A stretch of 64,000 bases of DNA from Leisingera aquaemixtae (GTDB lineage Bacteria > Pseudomonadota > Alphaproteobacteria > Rhodobacterales > Rhodobacteraceae). The DNA is taken from assembly GCF_001458395.1 (NCBI RefSeq), contig NZ_CYSR01000027.1, positions 62,001-126,000 on the forward strand. The letters run 5' to 3'. The position numbers were made by a program, and so were the translations under genes. The notes below the pieces were generated by a model. The model had not been told where the DNA came from. It saw only the letters and a program-made list of their open reading frames with translations, and ran no database searches. Each line of letters starts with the position of its first letter. Position 1 is the first letter of the stretch. This document shows positions 1 through 10,700 of this stretch, one piece after another.

Positions 1-3000
1 ACACCCGCGCCGCCGATATACAACTCCCCCGGCGTTCCCGCGGGGACCGGCGCTTGATTTTCGTCCAGAACATAGACCTGCGTGTTGGCAACCGGCGTGC
101 CAATCCCGGCTGTCCCTGCGGGGACAGCGGAGATTTTCTCGACTGTGGACCAGATCGTGGTCTCGGTCGGGCCGTACATATTGCGGATCTCTGCCCGGGT
201 CGCGTCCTTCAATGCCTGCACCAGATCGCCGGGCAGCGCCTCGCCGCCGACCAGCAGATGCTGCAACTGGCCCAGGCAGGCGCTGGCGTCCGCGTCCGCG
301 GCTATCATCCGCGCCATCGACGGGGTGCATTGCATATGGCTGACCCCATGCCGCACGATCTGCGCCGCCAGCGAGAAGTCATCCGCCGCCAGTTCCTGCG
401 GCGCGTTCGACAGGCGCAGCACCTCGGCCAGCGGTTTCAGCCCCTCCAGCACCACGTCGGGCGCGATGCCATAGTCGATCAGGCAGGCAACCTCATCCAT
501 GCCGATGCGTTTCAGCTGCTCGACCCGCTGGCAGGCGTCCTGGATCGTGCCGAACAGGCCGGACTCTTCGAAATACCGCTCGAACGCGAAGTCGAGGATC
601 GCCTCCAGCTCTTCCTCGGACAGCATCCCCAGGTCCATCTCGAAGGGGTTGTTCACGCCCTCGGGTTTCTTGAAGGCGGGGAAGGCCCAGGCGTATTGCT
701 TGATCAGCCCGGCGGCGGAGCGCAGGTAGTCCTTCATCGGCTCGCGCGCTACCTTACGGGCCTCCTCGCGGGTTCCGGCCAGATAGCTGTGCAGCATCAG
801 CGTGACCCTGAAATCCGCGGGGTCATGGCCTGCGTCGCGCAGGGCGTCGTGGTAGATGCGGATCTTGCCTGCCACCTCCTCGATACTCTGCCCCAGGAGG
901 TGAGTCAGCACATTGGCCCCGATCGCACCGGCCACGCGCCAGGTCTCCGGGTTGCCCGCGGTGGTGACCCAGACCGGCAGCTCCTTGGAGACCGGGCGGG
1001 GCTGGGTGATGACGCTGTGCGCACCGCCGTCCTTGCGCGGGAAGGCCACTTCCTCGCCGCGCCACAGCTTGCGCACGGTTTCGATGGCGTCAAACATCGC
1101 GGCCTTATTGGCGGGCGGGGTGTTTTCGGGGCGCAGGATGAAATCATCCGGCTGCCAGCCGGAGGCAAAGCCGATGCCCGCACGCCCCGCGGTCAGGTTG
1201 TCGATTACCGCCCATTCCTCGGCAATCCGCGCCGGATGGTGCAAAGGCGCCACGCAAGAGCCGGAGCGCACGCCGATGTTCTGCGTCACCGCCGCAACCG
1301 CGGCGCCGGTGACCGACGGGTTCGGATAAGGCCCGCCAAAGGCGTGGAAGTGGCGCTCCGGCGTCCAGACCGCGTTGAAACCGTGCCGGTCAGCGAACTT
1401 GGCGCCTTCCAGCAGCAGATGGTATTTCTGCGGCCCCGGCCCGTCGTCATTGCCCCAGTAGAACAGGTTGAAATCCATCTTCCGGGTGCTGAGCGCCACG
1501 GGGCCCTTGGACAGCTCCAGCCGGCTTTCGTCGCTGGACAGAACCAGCTTTAAGCCGCGCGAGAGAGTCCAGAACAGCTCCAGCACTGAAATGTCGAAGC
1601 TGAGGCTGGTGACGGCCAGCCAGGCGTCGCCCTCCTGATGCGGGATGCGGGCGTCCATGCCGGTGAAGAAGTTCGACACATTGGCATGGGTGACCATCAC
1701 CCCCTTGGGCAGGCCGGTAGAGCCGGAGGTGTAGATGAGGTAGGCCAGATCGCTGCCGGTGGCGCCGCCGGAGGTGTTTTCCCCGGCTGTCCCCGCGGGG
1801 ACGGTTTCGATGTCCAGCACCTCAGCGTCCGAGGCCGGCAGGCTGCCCGCCAGCGCGCTTTGCGTCACGATGACCTGCGCCTGGCTGTCTGCGATGTAAT
1901 GCGCGACGCGGTCCGCGGGGTAGGCAGGATCCAGCGGCACATAGGCGCCGCCGGCCTTCATTACCCCAAGCGTGGCAAACACAAGGTCCGGCGCACGGCG
2001 GATGTAAATGCCGACATGGCTGCCCGGTTTCACGTTCATTTCACGCAGGCGGGCGGCCACCGCATTGGCGCGGGCGTTGACTTCGCCGTAGGTGAAGCTC
2101 TGGTCCTCGAACACCAGCGCGGTTACGTCGGGGGTCTTGGCGGCCTGCGCCTCAAACGCCGCGTGGATGGTCAGACCGGCGGGGTAGTCCGCGGCGGTCT
2201 GGTTCCAGTCCTCCAACAGCAGCTTGCGCTCGGCTTGCGGCAGGATGGGCAGCTCTGCAACCGGGCGGTTTGGGTCTTCCGCAATGGCAGCCAGCACCAG
2301 TTCCAGCCGGGCGGCGAGCAGTCCGGCGGATTTAGCGTCCAGCCGGGTGCTGTCGGTGTGCAGCCCCATTTTGCCGCCGCAGAAGGCGACGGTGGCGATG
2401 CAGCCGCCGACCGGCAGATCCTGGTCCAGAGACAGGCCGATTGCGGGCTGCGCCTGCGCCGGAATTGCCGGATCGCGGGCCACCAGGTCCTCAGGGAAAC
2501 CGCCGTATTTCCGGGCCTTTTCAATTTCTTCTGCCATGCGGCCGGTAAGATCCTGCAGCATCTGGCCGCGCCGGGCCTGTATCGGCACCCAAGGAGAGAT
2601 CAGGCCGGGCAGGGCCTCCGTGCTGCCAGCGGCGAGCGCCACATCGGCGGCGTTTTCCCCGCTGCTGAGCAGCGCCCAGGCCAGCACCCCAGCCGCCGCC
2701 TGGCTCTCACTGAGGGCGGCCGGCAAGGCGATCGCATAGCGGTCAAACCCGTCCCCCCCGGTATCCGAGGCCAGCGGCACCTGCACCGGCTGCATCACGG
2801 CAAGCCGCCGGCGCCAATGGCTTTCGCCGCCCTGGGCCGTCGCGAGGCGTGTGGTGAGCGTCTCTGCCTCAGCTGCAGTCAGGGAGGGCACCATGTCCCC
2901 CGCTTGGGCCAGTTTGGTGATGTCCAGCGGCTGGCCTGCGGGCGTGGTCAGGCGGGAAAGGGTCAGGGCGCCGTCGCCTGTGGCGATTGTTATGCTGGTT

Positions 3001-3761
3001 TTACGGGCTTCGAGCACCGTCCCCGGCGCGTCGCTGCCGTCCGCAACTTCGGCAGCGCCAGCCAGAACGACCGTGCCGCCGATGCGCAGCTTGGCGGCGC
3101 ACAGCGGGTTCCAGTAGCCGCCGGTATCCAGCGCGCGCACCAGCCGGGCCAGCTCCGCCGCGGGGCGGGTGAAATCGAGCATCCCGCCCGCTGCCGGGCG
3201 GTCGGATTTTTTGAACAGGCGGCGCTGGCTCAGATCCTGCTTCTGACGGGCCAGCTCACCGGTTTCCAGCTGCGTGACGACCTCGCCAAAACTGTCCATC
3301 GCCGCGGCGTAGCATTTGGAGTTGAGGCTGAAGGCGGATTCATCCGCCGCTACATCGAACAGGCGCTGGGCCAGGATATCGCCCTCGTCGACGCCGCCTT
3401 CGATCAGATGCCAGGTGATGCCATGCTGCGGCTCGCCGTTGATCAGCGCCCAGTTCGGGGTGTTGAGGCCCGCGTAATGGGGCAGGGGGCCGTCGTGGAA
3501 ATTGACCGCGCCCTTGGCGGCCAGGGCCAGCACCGCGTCCGGGATCACGGTCAGGTTGGCAACCGACAGCAGCCAGTCAAAACCGCCGGTCAGGTCGCCG
3601 GGTTTATCCAGCAGCGTCAGTCCCTTGTCCGCGGCCCAGGCACGGATGTCCGCGTCGTGGGAGACCACAGCCCGGATCTGGTGGCCGCGGGCCAGCAGCG
3701 CATCGGCGCAGCCGATCAGGAGGGATTCATTGCCGATCAGGGCACAGGTGAAAGCGGTCAT
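1..3761 (-). CDS. NRPS with N-terminal formyltransferase domain and a luciferase-like monooxygenase inserted in the adenylation domain (3' end outside window)
   Basis: Non-ribosomal peptide synthetase read from ATG at 3761 to the left edge (1253 codons, no stop). Residues 1-220 resemble a methionyl-tRNA-type formyltransferase: the Asn-His-Asp signature is visible as NFHDGPLP (about 82) and GVDEGDIL (about 124). Residues 230-500 resemble the C-terminal half of a condensation domain, without an HHxxxDG motif. An adenylation domain follows, with A3 YTSGSTGLPKG at about 675. A flavin-dependent luciferase-like monooxygenase of the MupA/Atu3671 type occupies about 750-1115 (MDFNLFYWGN onward). The adenylation domain then resumes with GGEAL and YGPTETT, ending at GELYIGG. 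N-terminal formyltransferase domains occur in initiation modules such as linear gramicidin LgrA. The start overlaps the upstream glycosyltransferase stop by 4 bp (ATGA), implying translational coupling. The amino-acid specificity and carrier domain are not visible. Confidence 0.93.
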   Translation of the reverse strand, partial: MTAFTCALIGNESLLIGCADALLARGHQIRAVVSHDADIRAWAADKGLTLLDKPGDLTGGFDWLLSVANLTVIPDAVLALAAKGAVNFHDGPLPHYAGLNTPNWALINGEPQHGITWHLIEGGVDEGDILAQRLFDVAADESAFSLNSKCYAAAMDSFGEVVTQLETGELARQKQDLSQRRLFKKSDRPAAGGMLDFTRPAAELARLVRALDTGGYWNPLCAAKLRIGGTVVLAGAAEVADGSDAPGTVLEARKTSITIATGDGALTLSRLTTPAGQPLDITKLAQAGDMVPSLTAAEAETLTTRLATAQGGESHWRRRLAVMQPVQVPLASDTGGDGFDRYAIALPAALSESQAAAGVLAWALLSSGENAADVALAAGSTEALPGLISPWVPIQARRGQMLQDLTGRMAEEIEKARKYGGFPEDLVARDPAIPAQAQPAIGLSLDQDLPVGGCIATVAFCGGKMGLHTDSTRLDAKSAGLLAARLELVLAAIAEDPNRPVAELPILPQAERKLLLEDWNQTAADYPAGLTIHAAFEAQAAKTPDVTALVFEDQSFTYGEVNARANAVAARLREMNVKPGSHVGIYIRRAPDLVFATLGVMKAGGAYVPLDPAYPADRVAHYIADSQAQVIVTQSALAGSLPASDAEVLDIETVPAGTAGENTSGGATGSDLAYLIYTSGSTGLPKGVMVTHANVSNFFTGMDARIPHQEGDAWLAVTSLSFDISVLELFWTLSRGLKLVLSSDESRLELSKGPVALSTRKMDFNLFYWGNDDGPGPQKYHLLLEGAKFADRHGFNAVWTPERHFHAFGGPYPNPSVTGAAVAAVTQNIGVRSGSCVAPLHHPARIAEEWAVIDNLTAGRAGIGFASGWQPDDFILRPENTPPANKAAMFDAIETVRKLWRGEEVAFPRKDGGAHSVITQPRPVSKELPVWVTTAGNPETWRVAGAIGANVLTHLLGQSIEEVAGKIRIYHDALRDAGHDPADFRVTLMLHSYLAGTREEARKVAREPMKDYLRSAAGLIKQYAWAFPAFKKPEGVNNPFEMDLGMLSEEELEAILDFAFERYFEESGLFGTIQDACQRVEQLKRIGMDEVACLIDYGIAPDVVLEGLKPLAEVLRLSNAPQELAADDFSLAAQIVRHGVSHMQCTPSMARMIAADADASACLGQLQHLLVGGEALPGDLVQALKDATRAEIRNMYGPTETTIWSTVEKISAVPAGTAGIGTPVANTQVYVLDENQAPVPAGTPGELYIGGAG

Positions 3762-4774
3762 TTCTGCTCCTTTGCAAGCGGAGAAGGGAGGCGCGTTTCC
3801 GAAGAGGGTGAGCGGCGCGGCGCTAGAAGCGCGCGCAGGCTGTGCAGGCACAGATCGCGCAGGAAATGCGGCGGATCCGCCTGCGGCTTGTTCTGGATCA
3901 GGCGGCGCAGGCCATAGATCAGGCTGCCGCTGATACGGGCCAGCGTGGCGGCGGCGGCATAGGCGCGGCCGTGGTTCTTGGTGAAGTAGTGCAGCCGCGA
4001 GTCGAACCAGTACTGCGGCGTGCGCTGCCAGCCCTTCATGCCGGTGGAGACAGAGCCGATGTGGGCCACCTCGCTGGCCGGCACATAGTGGGTGCGCCAA
4101 CCGGCGCGGGCGGCGCGGCGGCACAGGTCGGTTTCCTCGAAGTAGAGGAAAAAGGTCTCGTCAAAGCCGCCCGCGGCCTCAATCACCTCGCGGCGGATCA
4201 TCAGGCTGGCGCCGGCGGTCCAGTCCACCTGCACTTCGCCCTGCGGCATATCCATCGCCACCACCCAGGGCTTCAGGAGGCGGGTGAAGATGCCGGTGCG
4301 CACGCTGGCCTCGAACTCCCCCGCGATCGAGGGGAAGCGGAAGGCGGTGCGGTGCGGTTCGCCATCGGTGCCGCGCACGTAGGAGCCGGCCAGCCCGGCG
4401 CCGGGATGCTCCAGCAGGAAGTCGCGCAGGGTGCGGATGGTGCCGCCCTGCACAAAGGCGTCGGAATTCAGCAGGTAATAGAACTCCGGCGCGCTGCCGC
4501 CGGCCAGGCCCGCCTGGATGCCGATGTTCATGCCCGCGCCAAAGCCGCCGTTGACCGGCGAGGCCAGCAGCCTCAGCCGCCCGCTGTCCAGCCAGCCGCG
4601 GGCCTCTGCGCCGGCGCGGATCTGCTCAAAGGAGCCGTCGCCGGAGCCGTTGTCGATGATCAGCAGCTCGCCCGGCAGGTCCTCCATTTCGCGCAGCGCG
4701 GCCTCGGCCGCCTGCAGGGTCATCTCCGGCGTGCGGTAGTTGAGAAGGATGGTGAGGATACGCTGCTGGCTCAT
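3758..4774 (-). CDS. Family 2 glycosyltransferase (WbbL/rhamnosyltransferase-like)
   Basis: A 338-residue GT2 enzyme starting MSQQRILTILLNYRTPEM. The nucleotide-sugar-binding fold shows LLIIDNGSGDGS near residue 40 and a later DAF motif. The C-terminal half has ASLMIRREVIEAAGGFDE, then FLYFEETDLCRRA, typical of GT2 rhamnosyl- or related transferases. Such enzymes transfer a sugar from a nucleotide or dTDP donor in the cytoplasm. The ATG at 4774 lies 5 nt after the PKS stop, and its TGA overlaps the NRPS ATG, so it is almost certainly co-expressed with both megasynthases. That placement suggests glycosylation of the assembly-line product, or attachment of that product to a glycan. Donor and acceptor cannot be read from sequence. 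Confidence 0.9.
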   Translation of the reverse strand: MSQQRILTILLNYRTPEMTLQAAEAALREMEDLPGELLIIDNGSGDGSFEQIRAGAEARGWLDSGRLRLLASPVNGGFGAGMNIGIQAGLAGGSAPEFYYLLNSDAFVQGGTIRTLRDFLLEHPGAGLAGSYVRGTDGEPHRTAFRFPSIAGEFEASVRTGIFTRLLKPWVVAMDMPQGEVQVDWTAGASLMIRREVIEAAGGFDETFFLYFEETDLCRRAARAGWRTHYVPASEVAHIGSVSTGMKGWQRTPQYWFDSRLHYFTKNHGRAYAAAATLARISGSLIYGLRRLIQNKPQADPPHFLRDLCLHSLRALLAPRRSPSSETRLPSPLAKEQK

Positions 4775-4779
4775 CAGGG

Positions 4780-7700
4780 TCACTCCGCGGCCTGGTCGTA
4801 ACGGGGCCGCCCGGCGGCGGCGTCGGCGGCGTCCAGCCGCGCCTTCACGCCTGCCGCCAGCACGCTGACATTGGGCACCAGCACCATGCTGTCGTGATCG
4901 CCGGGCACCTCGGCCACCTCGGTGGCCGGGGCCCATTTGGTCCAGTCGTTGTCGTCAAAGACATATTCGCGCTCGCCACTGACCCAATGGCCGTTTGAGA
5001 CCTGCCATTTGCGGTCCAGCGGCGGCCTGAACAGGGTGAGCGGCCCGTCCCAAGGCCTGAGGCCATAGGTCCCGACCGCGGTGCGGAAGGCCAGTTCGAT
5101 CTTGCGGCTGTTGAATTCCGGCCGGGCGCCGGTCTCCGCCGGGCTGGCGCGGCGTTTCTCTAACTCCCACGCGATGCGGTTTCTGGCCCATTCGGCCAGG
5201 TAGCCCGGCCCCTTGCGGCGCAGTTCGGCGAGTTTAATCAGGGCCTTGTCGCGGCGGCTGAGAGGCGGGCGCACCGGCAGCGGCGTGTCCAGCAGGATCA
5301 GCGCGGCGGTGTCCTCGCCCTGGTCCTTCAGCTGCTGCGCCATCTCATAGGCGGTGATGCCGCCGCCGGAAAAACCGCCCAGCAGATAGGGGCCCTGGGG
5401 CTGGATCTGGCGGATTTCGGACAGGCAGCTGCGGGCGGCGTCCTCGATCCGGCTGTGCGGCGCGGCGTCGCCCACCAGCCCCTTGGCCTGCAGGCCGTAG
5501 ACCGGCCGGTCCTTGCCGACTTGCAGCGCCAGATGGCGCAGGTTCAGCACATTGCCGAACATGCCCGCCACCAGGAAGAAGGGCCGCCGCCCGGTGCCAT
5601 CACCCGGATGCAACTGAACCAGATGGGTGTATTGCGGCTGTTCCTCCGCAGTTTGGGGCGTGTCTCCCGGTTCCGCCACAACCCCGCCGCCGGTGCGGGC
5701 GATGATCCGCTCTGCCAGCGCGGCGACGCTGGGCGCCTCGAACAGCACCGACAGCGGGAACTCCACACCAAAGCTGCGTTTTACCTGTGCAAACAGCCGC
5801 ACCGCGATCAGCGAGTGGCCGCCAAGGTCAAAGAAACTGTCCTCGATCCCGACCTGGCTGACGCCCAAAAGCGCGGCAAAGAGCTTGGCCAGTTCCTCCT
5901 CCACCGGGTTGCGCGGGGCGATGTAATCGGTGTCGAGCTGCGGGCGGTCAAAGGTCTGCGCCTCTGCCGCGGCGGGCGCGGCGCTCTGCGACGCCTGTGT
6001 AATCAGCGCGGGCAGGTCGAGCGAGGAGACCACCACCTGCGGCAGCCCGGCTGCAAGCGCGCGGGCCAGCGCCTCGCCGCCGTCCTCGGCTTTGATACCG
6101 TTGGAAATGTTCAGCTGCAGACGGCGTTCCTCCGGTGACAGCGGCTGCGCGCTGCGGGCAGGCTCCAGACCCAGCTCTGCTGCGCTGGCGTCGGGCTCGG
6201 CCGTTGCGGCTGCCGCGTCAAAGCCGGAGGCGAGGCGCTGCATCCGGAAGCCTTCGATCTCGGCCAGAACGGTGCCCTCCGCATCCGTCAGGGTCACGTC
6301 GAACACGGCAGAGCCGCTGCCAGGCGCGCCGGCCAGCCGCACGTGGCTGAAGATGGTCGCGCTGAGCGGCGCGAAGACGCGGATGGTGCGGTAGGAGACC
6401 GGCACCCAAAGCGCATCTGCCCGATAACCGGGGATCAGCTTCATCGCCCAGCCGGTGGCAAGGTCCATCAGGCCGGGATGCAGCAGGGTGCCGTCCTGCG
6501 CCGCAGCCTCCGTCAGGGCCAGGCAGGCAACCCCTTCGCCATTCCCCAGGGCCGCACGCTCCAGCACATGCCAGCGCGGGCCAAAGCGCAGATGCGCCTC
6601 CTGCGGGGATTGCAGGCGCCCGCCGACAGGCGCCTGCTCCTCCGGGCATCGGGTGAAAATCTTCTGGAGGTTGAGTGCGGCGGGGCATTCTGCCACCGCC
6701 GCGGAGGCCAGCATTGCCTGACAGTTCAGAGAGTAACCATTTGTACATGCCGAGTAAACAAACAGTTCATAACCATTTTCTTTAGCTTCTAGCTTAACCA
6801 GAAGTTCTTTGGGGTCGCCGTCCTGCACAACCAGAGGGCGCAGGAAATAGAGGTCGCGGATTTCGAACGGCCCTTCGGCACCTGCTGCCGCCAGCGCCTC
6901 GGCGGCCATTTCGATGTAGCCGGTGCCCGGAACCAGAGCGGTGCCGTCTGCGGTGCGATGCTCATCCAGCAGCCAGTCTGCGGTGCTGAAGCGGGGCGTG
7001 AAGATGCGGTTGCCGGCGGCGTCGAACCGCTGCTGCTGCAGCAGCGGCTGCGGGCAGGGCTCTGGCGTGCTGGCGCCTGCGGCGCTGTTGCGGGCATTCA
7101 TGGCATCGGCGGCCATGCCGGTGTCCGCCCAGACACCCCAATCCACCGCCACGACACGGGTCTGCCCGCCGGCGCGGTGCTTGGCCCAGGCGTTCAGGTA
7201 TTCGTTGGCGGCGATGTAATCCACCTGGCCCGCGGGCCGGGTCACGGTGGAGGAGGAGGAAAACAGCACCATCAGCTCCAGGCTGCCGTCCGGAAACACC
7301 GTATCCAGCGCGCGCAGTCCGCTCACCTTGGGGGCCAGCACCTGGGCGATCCGGTCGTCGTCCTTGGCCAGCAGCGGGCCGTCGTTGATGACGCCGGCCG
7401 CGTGGATCACGCCGGTCAGCGGGCCGTTTGCGGCCTCGGCCTGCGCGCGCGCGGTGCGCAACTCGCCCGCGTGGCAGACGTCGGCGGCCAGCGGCAGCAC
7501 GGTGCCGTTGCAGGTCTCCTCCAGCGCCATCAGCGCGCGGATGCGCCGCGCGGTGCGGTTGGCCGGGCTGTGGCTGCTGAGATACCGGTCCCAGCTGTCG
7601 CGCGGCGGCAGGCCCTCGCGGGAGATCAGCGTGATCTTTGCACCGCGGTCCCGCATCAGATAACCCGCGATGGCCAGGCCGATGCCGCCATAGCCGCCGG

Positions 7701-10700
7701 TGATCAGGTAATGGCCGCCCTGCTTGAAGGGCGGTGTCTCCGGTTCGGGCAGCGGCTGCGGGCGCCAGGTGAGTTCGAACCGCTTTTCTCCGCGCCAGGC
7801 GGCGGAGGTGTTTGCGGGCTCCGCCATCAGCTCTTCCAGCAGCCGGGCGGTGATGTCCGTGTCCGCCGGGGTGCGGCGGGCAAACAGGCCCTGCGCCGCC
7901 GCTGGCAGCTCTATGTCCACGGTGGCGCAGGTCAGCCCCGGCAGCTCCCGCGGGATCACGCCGGCAGGGCCTGCGATCATCGCCTTTTCCGGATAGGGCA
8001 GGGCTTCGTCGCGGACCTGCGCGGCGCCGGTGGTAAAGACCGTGATGTGCAGCGGGCCGGGCAGATCGGCATTGCCCAGCTCCTGCGCCAGCGCGGTCAG
8101 GGAGTGGAAGCCCATCTCAAGGTTGCGGTCAAAGAAGGAGGAGCCGGGGCGGAAGGTTTCCCCCCCGGTCACCAGCCAGAAATGAGCGATCCGCTGCGGC
8201 AGAAGACCGGCCTCTGCCAGATCCGCCAGCAGCGCGCCATAGGCGGCGCGGCCCTGTTCGGGCGGCAGGATATATGCGTTCGGCGACAGCTGCGCATAGG
8301 TGTCGCCGGCGCGGACGCGCGCGACGGCATGGCCTGCGGCCTCCAGCCGGGCGGCGGCGCGGGCGGCATGGCCGGTTTCATCCTCGAAGATCAGCCAGGT
8401 TTGCGGATCCTGGCCCAGGTCCCGGTCCACGTCCCACGCGCAGTCTGCCAGCCGCGGACGCCAGGCCGGGCGGTAGCCCCAGTCGCTCAGATCCGCGTGG
8501 CGGGCCGGAGCCTCAGCGTCTTCCTCCACCACAGCTCTGCCGGGTTCGATAAAGTAGCGGCTGCGCTGGAAGGCGTATCCGGGCAGCGGCAGGCGGTTGC
8601 GCCGCGCCTCGCCCCAGATCTGCGGCCAGTCGGCCTCGACGCCGCAGGCCCACAGGCGGCCGATGACGCCGAAGAAATAGCTGTCGTCCATCACGTCCTG
8701 ATCCGGATGGCGCAGGGAGCTGAGCACCTGGCCCTGCTTTACCGCCGGCGACATCTGCGCCAGTGCGCTGAGGGCCTTGCCGGGGCCGACCTCCAGGAAC
8801 ACGCGGCTCGGGGTTTGGGCGAGGGTTTCGATGCAGCCGGCAAAAAGCACAGTGTTGCGCAGCTGACCCACCCAGTAGTCGGCGCTGGCGGCCTGTTCTG
8901 CGGTCAGGGCCGTGGCGGTGCGGTTGGAGATCACCGGCAGCTTCGGGGCGGACAGGGTCAGGGAGCGGATGAAGTCTCCGTACTCCTGCAGGATGCCGTC
9001 CAGCATCCGGGAATGGGCGGCAATGTCGATCTGGATGCGCTGGTGGTCCACCTCGCGGGCGCTCAGGTCTGCCGAAAGGCGGTCCAGCGCCTCCTGCGGG
9101 CCGGACACGGCGGTGAGCGATGGCGCGTTGACGCTGGCGATATCCAGGTCATCGCCGATGATGGCCTCGACTTCGGCCAGCGGCAGCGCAATCGACAGCA
9201 TCCCGCCTGCCGGCACGGTATCAAACAGCCGTCCGCGCAGCAGGACAAGGTCGATGCAGTCCTCAAAAGACAGCACACCGGCGAGGCAGGCGGCGGTATT
9301 TTCGCCCATGGAATGACCGACCAGCGCGGCGGGCTTCACGCCCCAGCTGATCCACAGCTGCGCCAGCGCGTATTCCACGATCATGATCAGCGGCAGCTGC
9401 ACCGAGGGCTGCTGCAGGCGCGCATTCGCCGCGTCCTCTTCGCCGTCTTCCGGCAGCCAGAGGGCGCGGATGTCGTAGTCCAGGCTCTTTTGCAGATGCT
9501 CCAGCCCGCGGTCCATCCACTCGGCGAAGACCGGTTCGGTCTCGTACAGGTCGCGCGCCACGCCCGCATATTGCGCGCCGCCGCCGGGGAACATGAATAC
9601 GACCTCCGGCGCGTCGCCCAGGCGGTCGTGGGTGAAGACCTTGCGCGGATCGTTTTCCTCAATCAGCCGGGCGGCTTCGGCAGCGGTCTCCGCCACCAGC
9701 ACCCGCCGTTTGGCAAAGCCGCGGCGGCCTTCCTTGAGGGTATAGGCCACGTCGGCAAGATCGGCCTCCGGGTTGGCCTTCAGATAGGCAGCCAGCGCCT
9801 GGGAGTTGGCCTCCAGCGCTGCCTTGGACTGTCCGGAAACGCAAAGGATCTGGAACGGGAAATCGCTTTCCTCCGAAGACGCGCGCTCCGGCGCTTCCTC
9901 CAGGATCACATGGGCATTGGTGCCGCCGACGCCCAGCGAGTTGATGCCCGCCCGCCGCGGACCCTTGTGCGGCACCCAGGGCGTCAGGGCGGCGTTCACC
10001 TTGAACGGCGAGGTGTCGAAATCTATCGCCGGGTTCGGTGCCTCATAGCCCAGCGAGGGCGGGATTTCCCGGTGGTGCAGCGCCAGCGCGGTCTTGGTCA
10101 GGCTGGCAACGCCCGCCGCGGTGTCCAGGTGGCCGATGTTGGTCTTGACCGAACCGATGCGGCAGTAACCGGTGTCCTGCGTGCTGGCGCGGTAAGCGTC
10201 GGTCAGCGCCGACACTTCGATCGGGTCGCCCAGATAGGTGCCGGTGCCGTGGCATTCGACATAGTCAATGGTCTCTGCCGGGGTGCCTGCCGCTGCCAGC
10301 GCCTTTTGCACCGCTGCTGACTGGCCGCCGACGGAAGGCGCCAGATAGCCCGCCTTGTCCGCGCCGTCGTTGTTGATGGCGGACCCCTTGATCACCGCCC
10401 AGATGTGGTCGCCGTCGGCAATCGCATCCTCAAGCCGCCGCAGCGCCACCGCACCGGCGCCGGAGCCGAAGACGGTGCCTTGCGCCCGGTGGTCGAAGGC
10501 GTGACAGTGGCCGTCCGGGCTGAGGATCTCGTTTTCCTTGTAAAGGTAGCCGCGGCCCTGCGGCATCTCGATGGTGACACCGCCCGCCAGCGCCATGCCG
10601 CACTCGCCCTCGCGCAGCGCTTTGCAGGCGTAATGCACCGCCACCAGCGAGGTGGAGCAGGCGGTCTGCACGTTGACCGACGGCCCCTTGAGGTCGAACA

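Noticed and set aside
6958-10320. 1120-codon plus-strand frame across the PKS
   Set aside because: Antisense to well-supported KS-AT-KR coding sequence; no recognisable domain.
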